From Lepidurus packardi (lineage: Eukaryota; Arthropoda; Branchiopoda; Notostraca; Triopsidae), in assembly GCA_023053545.1 (NCBI GenBank), contig JAKZAN010000005.1:496001-560000 (forward strand): a DNA stretch of 64,000 nt, read 5' to 3'. A program made the translations under genes and the position numbers. Below, one piece after another: positions 29,101 to 40,800 of this stretch. The notes beneath the pieces were generated by a model. The model made no database searches. It was not told where the DNA came from and saw nothing but the letters and a program-made list of their open reading frames with translations. How positions within the stretch are numbered: position 1 is the first letter of the stretch; the number at the start of each line of letters is the position of its first letter.

Positions 29101-29323
29101 GGAAATTTCAGGTAAAATTACAATCAAATTTCAAGAAAATTTCATTGAAATTTCAGGTAAAATTATAAGCATATTTCAACGAAATTTCAATGAAATTTCA
29201 GTGTAATTGCAATAAGATTTCGAGGAAATTTCAGGTAAAATTACAAGCAAATTTCAAGGAAATTTCATTGAAATTTCAGGTAAAATTACAAGCATATTTC
29301 AACGAAATTTCAATGAAATTTTA
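23158..29323 (+). repeat. Satellite array B: 45-bp and 33-bp modules of an 11-bp AAATTT motif
   Basis: AT-rich array (about 24% GC by the consensus) of two module types. The 45-bp module begins AAATTTCAGGTAAAATTACA and ends AAATTTCAAGGAAATTTCATTG; a sub-form has GCATATTTCAACG in place of GCAAATTTCAAGG. The 33-bp module reads AAATTTCAGTGTAATTTC then AATAAGATTTCGAGG. Both are made of 11-12-bp sub-units centred on the palindrome GAAATTTC. The commonest order is 45-33-45, a 123-bp super-unit, but it varies. Because 33 and 45 divide by three, one frame stays open for long stretches (for example 24909-25898, 329 residues, repeats like KFQVKLQANFKEIS). The frames break wherever an indel falls, start inside a repeat, and have no unique flanking exon, so I read them as satellite and not as genes. 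Confidence 0.95.
25320..28600 (+). repeat. Array B: duplicated block, offset about 2.1 kb
   Basis: Private variants recur at nearly fixed distance. TATACTTCAACG is at 25471 and 27572 (2101 bp). CAAAGACATTCC is at 25915 and 28049, and later variants also sit at 2134 bp. The change from 2101 to 2134 equals 33 bp, one short module gained or lost between copies. Copy 1 is roughly 25.32-26.46 kb and copy 2 roughly 27.42-28.60 kb; the edges are approximate. Confidence 0.82.
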
Positions 29324-29557
29324 TTGAAATTTGCTTGTAATTTTACCTGAAATTTCCTCGAAATCTTATTGCAATTACACTGAAATTTCATTGAAATTTC
29401 GTTGAAATATTCTTATAATTTTACCTGAAATTTCAATGAAATTTCCTTGAAATTTGCTTGTAATTTTACCTGAAATTTCAATGAAATTTCATCGAAATTT
29501 TATTGAAATTACACTGAAATTTCATTGAAATTTCGTTGAAATATGCTTGTAATTTTA
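29324..29557 (-). repeat. Array B segment in inverted orientation
   Basis: Here the B satellite switches strand: the text reads TTGCTTGTAATTTTACCTGA, the reverse complement of the B motif. Positions 29324-29410 are a perfect 87-bp reverse complement of 29171-29257. The match continues outward with a few mismatches and one 11-bp difference toward about 29035 on the left and 29557 on the right. The result is an imperfect palindrome of over 500 bp with a 66-bp centre at 29258-29323. It forms the terminal edge of array B. Confidence 0.95.
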
Positions 29558-29652
29558 CCTGACCTCACCTGACCTGACCTCACCTGACCTGACCTCACCT
29601 CACCTGACCTGAACTGACCTGACCTCACCTGACCTGACCTCACCTGACCTGA
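29558..29652. repeat. CCTGA/CCTCA pentamer repeat (19 copies)
   Basis: Nineteen consecutive pentamers: twelve CCTGA, six CCTCA and one ACTGA, often ordered as a 15-bp unit CCTGA-CCTCA-CCTGA. On the minus strand this is TCAGG/TGAGG. It starts inside the ACCTGA of the last inverted B unit (TTTTACCTGA), so the simplest origin is local slippage seeded by that motif. TCAGG is also the telomere repeat described in many beetles, but 95 bp of a two-variant repeat does not prove a telomeric origin. Confidence 0.93.
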
Positions 29653-29658
29653 TTATAT

Positions 29659-29871
29659 TGTGACGTTGTAATTAAGAAGGTGTATTGAATTGACAATAAC
29701 AACGTCGAGGGTGTTCAACAAAGGATTATGTATAAGGTGTTTATTGATCAAAAGATCTAAGCCAAGTAATCGCGAAGCAAACAGGATAGAGTAGAATCGC
29801 ACACCATCCGGTCTACGTGCAAAGCAACTAGATGTGCGGAAACAGCTAAACATATTTTTTGCAACGTCACA
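29659..29871. mobile_element. Short TG...CA element with inverted ends: solo-LTR-like or MITE-like
   Basis: A 213-bp single-copy stretch begins TGTGACGTTG and ends CAACGTCACA, a perfect 10-bp inverted terminal repeat with TG and CA edges, flanked on both sides by ATAT (29655-29658 and 29872-29875). This fits a fossil solo LTR with a 4-bp target duplication. The inverted match also extends outward to TATTGTGACGTTG (13 bp), bounded by TA on each side, which would fit a small non-autonomous DNA transposon with a TA target. The AT-rich flanks make the two readings hard to separate. No coding parts, polypurine tract or primer site are present, so there is no internal region. Its composition is mixed and quite unlike the satellites. 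Confidence 0.6.
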
Positions 29872-30023
29872 ATATACTATATTACTGATACTGATTATAT
29901 ATACTGATTGATACTGATTACTGATACTGATTATATATTATATTATATTATATTATATTAAATATAATATAATATATATATAATATAATATAATATAATA
30001 AAATATCGGGTATATAATAATAG
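29872..30023. repeat. AT-rich simple-sequence spacer with palindrome
   Basis: First come several short ACTGATT/ATACTGATT copies (29880-29930), then TATTA/ATATT pentamer runs to about 30005. Positions 29944-29959 and 29961-29976 are 16-bp perfect inverted arms with a 1-nt centre (TATATTATATTATATT against AATATAATATAATATA). The stretch ends in ATCGGGTATATAATAATAG, which already contains ATCGGG of the next array. No gene is seen here. Confidence 0.85.
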
Positions 30024-32812
30024 TTTGATCGGTGTCTCTGATAGGGTCTCTAATCGGGTCTCTGATCGGGTCTCTGATCGTGTATCTAATAGGGTCTCTA
30101 ATCGGGTCTCTGATCGGGTCTTTAATCGGGTCTCTAATCGGGTCTCTGATCGGGTCTCTGATCGGGTTAACAGACGTGCACTCTCTAATCGGGTCTCTGA
30201 TCGGGTTAACAGACGTGCATTCTCTAATCGACCCTCTGATTGGGTCTCTGATCGGGTTAACAGACGTGCACTTTGATCAGGTCTCTGATCGGGTCTCTGA
30301 TCGGGTCTCTGATCGGATCTCTGATCAGGTCTATAATCGGGTCTCTAATTGGGTTAACTGAAGTGCACTTTGATTGGGTCTCTAATCGGATCTCTGATCG
30401 GGTCTCTAAAAGGGGTTTCTGATCGGGTTAACAGAGTGCACTTTGATCTTGTCTCTGAACGGGTCTCTGATCGGGTCTCTAATCGGGTCTCTGGTCGGGT
30501 CTCTGATCGGGTCTCTAATCGGGCCTCTAATCGGGTCTCTAATCGGGTCTCTAATCGGGTCTCTAAACGGGTCTCTGATCGGGTCTCTAATCGGGTCACT
30601 AATCTGGTCTCTGATCGGGTCTCTGATCGGATTAACAGACGTGCACTTTGATCGGGTCTCTGATCGGGTCTCTAATCGGGTCTCTGATCGGGTCTCTGAT
30701 CGGGTTAACAGACGTGCACTTTCTAATGGGGTCTCTGATCGGGTCTCTGATCGTGTTAACAGACGTGCACTCTCTAATCGGTTCTCTGATCGGGTTAACA
30801 GACGTGCACTTTGATCGGGTCTCTTATCGGGTCTCTAATCGGGTTAACAGACTTGCATTTTGATCGGGTCTCTTATCGGTTCTCTGATCGGGTCTCTAAT
30901 CGGGTCTCTAATCGGTTCTCTAATCAGGTCTCTGATCTGGTCTCTGATCTGATCCCGTCTCTGATCGGGTCTCTAATCGTGTCTCTAATCGGGTCTCTAA
31001 ACGGGTCTCTGATCTGGTCTCTGATCGTGTATCTAATAGGGTTTCTAATTGGGTCTCTGATCGTGTCTCTAATAGGGTCTCTAATCGGGTCTCTAATCCG
31101 GTCTCTAATCGGGTCTCTAATCGGGTCTCTGATCGGATTAACAGACGTGCACTTTGATCCCGGGTCTGATCGGGTCTCTAATCGGGTCTCTGATCGTGTC
31201 TCTAATAGGGTCTCTAATCGGGTCTCTGATCGGGTCTCTAATCGGGTCTCTAATCGGGTCTCTAATCGGGTCTCTAATCGGGTCTCTGATCGGGTCTCTG
31301 ATCGTGTTAACAGACGTGCACTCTCTAATCTGGTCTCTGATCGGGTCTCTGATCGGTTTAACAGACGTGCACTCTCTAATCGGGTCTCTGATTGGGTCTC
31401 TGATCGGGTTAACAGACGTGCACTTTGATCGGGTCTCTGATCGGGTCTCTGATCGGGTTAACAGACGGGCACTCTCTAATGGGGTCTCTGATCGGGTCTC
31501 TGATCGTGTTAACAGACGTGCACTCTCTAATCGGTTCTCTGATCGGGTTAACAGACGTGCACTTTGATCGGGTCTCTGATCTGGTCTCTGATCTGATCCC
31601 GTCTCTGATCGGGTCTCTAATCGTGTCTCTAATCGGGTCTCTAAACCGGTCTCTGATCGGGTCTATGATCGTGTATCTAATAGGGTTTCTAATTGGGTCT
31701 CTGATCGTGTCTCTAATAGGGTCTCTAATCGGGTCTCTAATCGGGTCTCTAATCGGGTCTCTAATCGGGTCTCTAATCGGGTCTCTGATCGGATTAACAG
31801 ACGTGCACTTTGATCCCGTCTCTGATCGGGTCTCTAATCGGGTCTCTAATCGGGTCTCTAAACGGGTCTCTGATCGGGTCTCTGATCGTGTATCTAATAG
31901 GGTTTCTAATTGGGTCTCTGATCGGGTCTCTGATCGTGTCTCTAATATGGTCTCTAATCGGGTCTCTGATTGTGTCTCTAATAGGGTCTCTAATCGGGTT
32001 TCTGATCGGGTCTCTAATCGGGTCTCTAATCGGGTCTCTAATCGGGTCTCTAATCGGGTCTCTGATCGGGTCTCTGATATCGCTAACAGACGTGCACTCT
32101 CTAATCTGGTCTCTGATCGGGTCTCTGATCGGTTTAACAGACGTGCACTCTCTAATCGGGTCTCTGATTGGGTCTCTGATCGGGTTAACAGACGTGCACT
32201 TTGATCGGGTCTCTGATCGGGTCTCTGATCGGATCTCTGATCAGCTCTAATCGGGTCTCTGATTGGGTATACTGAAGTGCACTTTGATTGGGTCTCTTAT
32301 CGGATTTCTGATCGGGTCTCTGATCGGGTCTCTGATCGGGTCTCTGATCGGGTCTCTATTCGGGTCTCTGATCGGGTCTCTGATCGGGTCTCTAATCGGG
32401 TCTCTAATCGGTTCTCTAATCAGGTCTCTTATCTGGTCTCTGATCGGATTAACAGACGTGCACTTTGATCCCGTCTCTGATCGGGTCTCTAATCGGGTCT
32501 CTAATCGGGTCTCTAATCGGGTCTCTGATCGGGTCTCTAATCGTGTCTCTGATCGGGTTTACAGACGTGCACTCTCTAATCGGTTCTCTGATCGGGTTAA
32601 CAGACGTGCACTTTGATCGGGTCTCTGATCGGATCTCTGATTGGGTCTCTAATTGGGTTTCTGATCGGGTTAACAGACGTGCACTCTCTAATCGGGTCTC
32701 TGATCGGGTTAATAGACGTGCACTTTGATCGGGTTTCTGATCGGATCTCTGATTGGGTCTCTGATCGGGTCTCTAATCGGGTAAACAGACGTGCACTTTG
32801 ACCGGGTCTCTG

Positions 32813-32884
32813 ATCGGATCTCTGATCGGATCTCTGATCGGATCTCTGATCGGATCTCTGATCGGATCTCTGATCGGATCTTTG
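32813..32884 (+). repeat. Array C: GGATCTCTGATC run, 6 units
   Basis: A homogeneous run of the GGATC variant 12-mer. It lies between a spacer plus TTTGACCGGG on the left and GATCGTGTCTCTAATGGGG on the right. It is the same locus type as the longer runs at 35.2, 42.4, 45.7 and 48.6 kb. Confidence 0.85.
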
Positions 32885-35225
32885 ATCGTGTCTCTAATGG
32901 GGTTTCTGATCGGGTTAACAGACGTAAACTTTGATCGGGTCTCTGATCGGGTCTCAAATCGGGTCTCTGATCGGGTCTCTGATCGGGACTCTAATCGGGT
33001 TAACAGACGTGCACTTTGATCGGGTCTCTGATCGGGTCTCTGATCGGATCTCTGATCGGGTCTCTAATCGGGTGTCTGATCGGGTCTCTTATCGGGTCTC
33101 TAATCGTGTCTCTGATCGTGCCTCTAATCGGGTTTCTGATCGGGTCTCTGGTCGTTTTAACAGACGTGCACTCTCTAATAGGATCTCTGATTGGGTCTCT
33201 GATCGGGTCTCTGATCGGGTCTCGTATCGGGTCTCTGATCGGGTCTCTAATCGGGTTAACAGACGTGCACTTTGATCGGGTCTCTGATCGGATCTCTGAT
33301 CGGGTCTCTGATCTGGTCTCTAATCGGGTCTCTAATCGGGTCTCTGATACGGTCTCTGATCGGGTCTCTGATCGGGTCTCTGATCGGGTCTCTGATCGGG
33401 TCTCTGATCGGGTCTCTGATCGGGTCTCTAATCGGGTCTCAAATCATGTCTCTGATCGGGTCTCTAATCGGGTCTCTGATCAGGCCTCTGTCGGGTTAAC
33501 AGACGTGCACTTTGATCGGGTTTCTGATCGGTTCTCTGATCGGGTCTCTGATCGGGTCTCTGATCGGGTCTCTGATCGGGTCTTTGATCGGGTTAACAGA
33601 CGTGCACTTTGATCGGGTCTCTGATCGGGTCTCTGATCGGGTCTCTAATCGGGTCTCTAATCGGGTCTCTAATCGGGTCTCTAATCGGTTCTCTAATCAG
33701 GTCTCTGATTTGGTCTCTGATCGGATTAACAGACGTGCCCTTTGATCCCGTCTCTGATCGGGTCTATAATCGTGTCTCTAATCGGGTCTCTGATCGTGTA
33801 TCTAATAGGGTCTCTAATTGGGTCTCTGATCGGGTCTCTTATCGTGTCTCTAATAGGGTCTCTAATCGGGTCTCTGATCGGGTCTCTAATCGGGTCTCTA
33901 ATCGGGTCTCTGATCGGGTCTCTAATCGGGTCTCTGATCGGGTTAACAGACGTGCACTCTCTAATCGGGTCTCTAATCGGTTCTCTGATCGGGTTAACAG
34001 ACGTGCAGTTTGATCGGTTCTCTGATCGGGTCTCTAATCGGGTCTCTGATCGGGTCTCTGATCGGGTTAACAGACGTGCAGTTTGATCGGGTCTCTGATC
34101 GGGTCTCTAATCGGGTTAACAGACGTGTATTTTGATCGGGTCTCTTATCGGTTCTCTGATCGGGTCTCTAATCGGGTCTCTAATCGGGTCTCTAATCGGG
34201 TCTCTGATCGGATTAACAGACGTGCACTTTGATCCCGTCTCTAATGGGTCTCTAATTAGGTCTCTAATCGGGTCTCTAAACGGGTCTCTGATCGGGTCTC
34301 TGATCGTGTCTCTAATAGGGTCTCTACTCGGGTCTCTGATCGGGTCTCTAATCGGGTCTCTAATCGGGTCTCTAATCGGGTCTCTAATTGGGTCTCTGAT
34401 CGGGTCTCTGATCGGGTTAACAGACGTGCACTCTCTAATCTGGTCTCTGATCGGGTTAACAGACGTGCACTCTCTAATCGGGTCTCTGATCGGGTCTCTG
34501 ATCGGATCTCTGATCAGCTCTAATCGGGTCTCTGATTGGGTTTACTGAAGTGCACTTTGATTGGGTCTCTTATCGGATTTCTGATCGGGTCTCTAATCTG
34601 GTTTCTGATCGGGTTATCAGAGTGCACTTTGATCGGGTCTCTGATCGGGTCTCTGATCGGGTCTCTATTCGGTTCTCTGATCGGGTCTCTGATCGGGTCT
34701 CTAATCGGGTCTCTAATCGGTTCTCTAATCAGGTCTCTGATCTGGTCTCTGATCGGATTAACAGACGTGCACTTTGATCCCGTCTCTGATCGGGTCTCTA
34801 ATCGGGTCTCTAATCGGGTCTCTAATCGGGTCTCTGATCGGGTCTCTAATCGGGTCTCTGATCGGGTTAACAGACGTGCACTCTCTAATCGGGTATCTGA
34901 TCGGGTCTCTGATCGGGTCTCTAATCGGGTCTCTGATCGGGTTAACAGACGTGCACTCTCTAATTGGTTCTCTGATCGGGTTAACAGACGTGCACTTTGA
35001 TCGGGTCTCTGATCGGATCTCTGATTGGGTCTCTAATTGGGTTTCTGATCAGGTTAACAGACGTGCACTCTCTAATCGGGTCTCTGATCGGGTTAATAGA
35101 CGTGCACTTTGATCGGGTTTCTGATCGGGTCTCTAATCGCGTCTCCGATCGGGTCTCTGATCGGGTCTCTGATCGGGTCTCTAATCGGGTAAACAGACGT
35201 GCACTTTGATCGGGTCTCTGATCGG

Positions 35226-35405
35226 ATCTCTGATCGGATCTTTGATCGGATCTCTGATCGGATCTCTGATCGGATCTCTGATCGGATCTCTGATCGGATC
35301 TCTGATCGGATCTCTGATCGGATCTCTGATCGGATCTCTGATAGGATCTCTGATCGGATCTCTGATCGGATCTCTGATCGGATCTCTGATCGGATCTCTG
35401 ATCGT
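35226..35405 (+). repeat. Array C: GGATCTCTGATC run, 15 units
   Basis: Fifteen consecutive GGATC-type 12-mers, the longest such run. One unit reads GGATCTTTGATC and one has ATAGGATC. It has the same flanks as the other runs: a GGGTAAACAGACGTGCAC spacer on the left and GATCGTGTCTCTAATGGGG, then a spacer variant ending GTACAC, on the right. Confidence 0.9.
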
Positions 35406-38400
35406 GTCTCTAATGGGGTTTCTGATCGGGTTAACAGACGTACACTTTGATCGGGTCTCTGATCGGGTCTCAAATCGGGTCTCTGGTCGGGTCTCTGATC
35501 GGGACTCTAATCGGGTTAACAGACGTGCACTTTGATCGGGTCTCTGATCGGGTCTCTGATCGGATCTCTGATCGGGTCTCTAATCGGGTGTCTGATCGGG
35601 TCTCTTATCGGGTCTCTAATCGGGTCTCTGATCTTGTCTCTAATCGGGTCTCTGATCGCGTCTCTGGTCGGGTTAACAGACGTGCACTCTCTAATAGGAT
35701 CTCTGATCGGGTCTCTGATCGGGTCTCTGATCGGGTCTCGTATCGGGTCTCTGATCGGGTCTCTAATCGGGTTAAAAGACGTGCACTTTGATCGGGTCTC
35801 TGATCGGTTCTCTGATCGGGTCTCTGATCGGGTCTCTGATCGGGTCTTTGATCGGGCTAACAGACGTGCACTTTGATCGGGTCTCTGATCGGGTCTCTGA
35901 TCGGGTCTCTAATCGGGTCTCTAATCGGGTCTCTAATCGGTTCTCTAATCAGGTCTCTGATCTGGTCTCTGATCGGATTAACAGACGTGCACTTTGATCC
36001 CGTCTCTGATCGGGTCTCTAATCGTGTCTCTAATCGGGTCTCTGATCGTGTATCTAATAGGGTCTCTAATTGGGTCTCTGATCGGGTCTCTGATCGTGTC
36101 TGTAATAGGGTCTCTAATCGGGTCTCTGATCGGGTCTTTAATCGGGTCTCTAATCGGGTCTCTGATCGGGTCTCTAATCGGGTCTCTGATCGGGTTAACA
36201 GACGTGCACTCTCTAATCGGGTCTCTGATCGGGTTAACAGACGTGCAGTTTGATCGGTTCTCTGATCGGGTCTCTAATCGTGTCTCTAATCGGGTCTCTA
36301 AACGGGTCTCTGATCGGGTCTCTGATCGGGTCTCTAATAGGGTCTCTAATCGGGTCTCTAGTCGGGTCTCTAATCGGGTCTCTAATCGGGTCTCTGATCG
36401 GATTAACAGACGTGCACTTTGATCCCGCCTCTGATCGGGTCTCTAATCGGGTCTCTAATCGGGTCTCTAAACGGGTCTCTGATCGGGTCTCTGATCGTGT
36501 ATCTAATAGGGTTTCTAATTGGGTCTCTGATCGGGTCTCTGATCGCGTCTCTACTAGGGTCTCTAATCGGGTCTCTGATCGAGTCTCTAATCGGGTCTCT
36601 AATCGGGTCTCTAATCGGGTCTCTAATCGGGTCTCTAATCGGGTCTCTTATCGGGTTAACAGACGTGCACTCTCTAATCGGGTCTCTGATCGGTTTAACA
36701 GACGTGCACTCTCTAATCGGGTCTCTGATTGGGTCTCTGATCGGGTTAACAGACGTGCACTTTGATCGGGTCTCTGATCGGGTCTCTGATCGTATCTCTG
36801 ATCAGCTCTAATCGGGTCTCTGATTGGGTTTACTGAAGTGCACTTTGATTGGGTCTATTATCGGATTTCTGATCGGGTTAAAAAGAGTGCACTTTGATCG
36901 GGTCTCTAATCGGGTCTCTGATCGGGTCTCTAATCGGGTCTCTAATCGGGTCTCTAATCGGGTCTGTGATCGGGTCTCTAATCGGGTCTCTAATCTGGTC
37001 TCTAATCGGGTCTCTGATCGGGTCTCTAATCGGGTTAACAGACGTGCACTTTGATCGGATTTCTGATCGGGTCTCTAATCTGGTTTCTGATCGGGTTAAC
37101 AGAGTGCACTTTGATCGGGTCTCTGATCGGGTCTCTAATCGGTTCTCTAATCAGGTCTCTGATCTGGTCTCTGATCGGATTAGCAGACGTGCACTTTGAT
37201 CCCATCTCTGATAGGGTCTCTAATCGGGTCTCTAATCGGGTCTCTAATCGGGTCTCTGATTGGGTCTCTAATCGGGTCTCTGATCGGGTTAACAGACGTG
37301 CACTCTCTAATCGGGTATCTGATCGGGTCTCTGATCGGGTCTCTAATCGGGTCTCTGATCGAGTCTCTGATCGCATTTCTATTCGGGTCTCTAATCGGTT
37401 CTCTGATCGGGTCTCTAATCGGGTCTCTGATCGGTTTTACAGACGTGCACTCTCTAATCGGTTCTTTGATCGGGTTAACAGACGTGCACTTTGATCGGGT
37501 CTCTGATCGGATCTCTGATTGGGTCTCTAATTGGGTTTCTGATCGGGTTAACAGACGTGCACTCTCTAATCGGGTCTCTGATCGGGTTAATAGACGTGCA
37601 CTTTGATCGGGTTTCTGATCGGGTCTCTAATCGGGTCTCTGATCGGGTCTCTGATCGGGTCTCTGATCGGGTCTCTGATCGGGTCTCTAATCGGGTAAAC
37701 AGACGTGCACTTTGATCGGGTCTCTGATCGGATCTCTGATCGGATCTCTGATCGTGTCTCTAATGGGGTTTCTGATCGGGTTAACAGACGTACACTTTGA
37801 TCGGGTCTCTGATCGGTTCTCAAATCGGGTCTCTGATCGGGTCTCTGATCGGGACTCTAATCGGGTTAACATACGTGCACTTTGATCGGGTCTCTGATCG
37901 GGTCTCTGATCGGATCTCTGATCGGGTCTCTAATCGGGTGTCTGATCGGGTCTCTTATCGGGTCTCTAATCGTGTCTCTGATCGTGTCTCTAATCGGGTC
38001 TCTGATCGGGTCTCTGGTCGGGTTAACAGACGTGCACTCTCTAATAGGATCTCTGATCGGGTCTCTGATCGGGTCTCTGATCGGGTCTCTGATCGGGTCT
38101 CTGATCGGGTCTCGTATCGGGTCTCTGATCGGGTCACTAATCGGGTTAACAGACGTGCACTTTGATCGGGTCTCTGATCGGATCTCTGATCGGGTCTCTG
38201 ATCTGGTCTCTAATCGGGTCTCTAATCGGGTCTCTGATAGGGTCTCTGATCGGGTCTCTGATCGGGTCTCTGATCGGGTCTCTGATCGGGTCTCTATTCG
38301 GGTCTCTGATCGGGTCTCTGATCGGGTCTCTAATCGGGTCTCTAATCGGTTCTCTAATCAGGTCTCTGATCTGGTCTCTGATCGGATTAGCAGACGTGCA

Positions 38401-38924
38401 CTTTGATCCCGTCTCTGATCGGGTCTCTAATTGGGTCTCTAATCGGGTCTCTAATCGGGTCTCTGATTGGGTCTCTAATCGGGGCTCTGATCGGGTTAAC
38501 AGACGTGCACTCTCTAATCGGGTATCTGATCGGGTCTCTGATCGGGTCTCTAATCGGGTCTCTGATCGGGTCTCTGATCGCATCTCTATTCGGGTCTCTA
38601 ATCGGGTCTCTGATCGGGTCTCTAATCGGGTCTCTGATCGGTTTTACAGACGTGCACTCTCTAATCGGTTCTCTGATCGGGTTAACAGACGTGCACTTTG
38701 ATCGGGTCTCTGATCGGATCTCTGATTGGGTCTCTAATTGGGTTTCTGATCGGGTTAACAGACGTGCACTCTCTAATCGGGTCTCTGATCGGGTTAATAG
38801 ACGTGCACTTTGATCGGGTTTCTGATCGGGTCTCTAATCGGGTCTCTGATCGGGTCTCTGATCGGGTCTCTGATCGGGTCTCTAATCGGGTAAACAGACG
38901 TGCACTTTGATCGGGTCTCTGATC

Positions 38925-39000
38925 GGATCTCTGATCGGATCTCTGATCGGATCTCTGATCGGATCTCTGATCGGATCTCTGATCGGACCTCTGATCGTGT
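38925..39000 (+). repeat. Array C: GGATCTCTGATC run, 7 units
   Basis: Seven units in the conserved context, the last carrying GGACC. A minimal version with two units lies at about 37.73-37.75 kb in the same flanking context. Confidence 0.8.
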
Positions 39001-40800
39001 CTCTAATGGGGTTTCTGATCGGGTTAACAGACGTACACTTTGATCGGGTCTCTGATCGGGACTCTAATCGATTTAACAGACGTGCACTTTGATCGAGTCT
39101 CTGATTGGGTCTCTGATCGGGTCTCTAATCGGGTCTCTAATCGGGTCTCTAATCGGTTCTCTAATCAGGTCTCTGATCTGGTCTCTGATCGGATTAACAG
39201 ACGTGCACTTTGATCCCGTCTCTGATCGGGTCTCTAATCGTGTCTCTAATCGGGTCTCTGATCGTGTATCTAATAGGGTCTCTAATTGGGTCTCTGATCG
39301 GGTCTCTAATCGGGTCTCTAATCGGGTCTCTGATCGGGTCTCTAATCGGGTTAACAGACGTGCACTCTCTAATCGGGTCTCTGATCGGGTTAACAGACGT
39401 GCACTCTCTAATCGACTCTCTGATTGGGTCTCTGATCGGGTTAACAGACGTGCACTTTGATCGGGTCTCTGATCGGGTCTCTGATCGGATCTCTGATCAG
39501 GTCTATAATCCGGTCTCTAATTGGGTTAACTGAAGTGCACTTTGATTGGGTCTCTAATCGGATCTCTGATCGGGTCTCTAATCGGATCTCTGATCGGGTC
39601 TCTAATCGTGTTTCTGATCGGGTTAACAGAGTGCACTTTGATCTTGTCTCTGATCGGGTCTCTGATCGGGTCTAAAATCGGGTCTCTGATCGGGTCTCTG
39701 ATCGGGTCTCTAATCGGGCCTCTAATCGGTTCTCTAATCGGGTCTCTAATCGGGTATCTAATCGGGTCTCTGATCGGGTCTCTAATCGGGTCACTAATCG
39801 TGTCTCTGATCGGGTCTCTGATCGGTTTAACAGACGTGCACTTTGATCGGGTCTCTGATCGGGTTTCTAATCGGGTCTCTGATCGGGTCTCTAATCGGGT
39901 CTCTGATCGGGTCTCTGATCGGATTAACAGACGTGCACTTTGATCGGGTCTCTGATCGGGTCTCTAATCGGGTTAACAGACGTGTTTTTTGATCGGGTCT
40001 CTAATCGGTTCTCTAATCAGGTCTCTGATCTGGTCTCTGATCAGATTAACAGACGGGCACTTTGATCCCGTCTCTGATCGGGTCTCTAATCGGGTTAACA
40101 GACGTGCACTCTCTAATCGGGTCTCTGATCGGGTTAACAGACGTGCACTTTGATCGGGTCTCTGATCGGGTCTCTGATCGGATCTCTGATCAGGTCTATA
40201 ATCCGGTCTCTCATTGGGTTAACTGAAGTGCACTTTGATTGGTCTCTAATCGGATCTCTGATCGGGTCTCTAATCGGGTTTCTGATCGGGTTAACAGAGT
40301 GCACTTTGATCTTGTCTCTGATCGGGTCTCTGATCGGATCTCTAATCGGGTCTCTGATCGGGTCTCTGATCGGGTCTCTAATCGGGTCTCTAATCGGGTC
40401 ACTAATCGGGTCTCTGATCGGGTCTCTGATCGGATTAACAGACGTGCACTTTGATCGGGTCTCTGATCGGGTCTCTGATCGTGTCTCTGATCAGGTCTCT
40501 ATTCGGGTCTCTGATCGGGTCTCTGATCGGGTCTCTAATCGGGTCTCTAATCGGTTCTCTAATCAGGTCTCTGATCTGGTCTCTGATCGGATTAACAGAC
40601 GTGCACTTTGATCCCGTCTCTGATCGGGTCTCTAATCGGGTCTCTAATCGGGTCTCTAATCGGGTCTCTGATCGGGTCTCTAATCGGGTCTCTGATCGGG
40701 TTAACAGACGTGCACTCTCTAATCGGGTATCTGATCGGGTCTCTAATCGGTTCTCTAATCGGGTCTCTAATCGGGTCTCTAATCGGGTCTCTAATCGGGT

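Noticed and set aside
23203-29168. Many open frames in array B starting ATGAAATTTCAG, 61 to 329 residues
   Set aside because: Starts, ends and content are all satellite modules; frames end at random indels, and unit lengths of 33 and 45 keep any stop-free frame open. No splice, promoter or unique exon context is seen.
29558-29652. True telomere end
   Set aside because: The tract is internal, only 95 bp, has a mixed TGAGG variant and is flanked by other repeats on both sides.
29653-29853. 66-residue minus-strand frame over the 213-bp element
   Set aside because: Its start and end ignore the element's edges, and the translation shows no recognisable domain. A 66-codon frame in about 220 bp of unique DNA can occur by chance.
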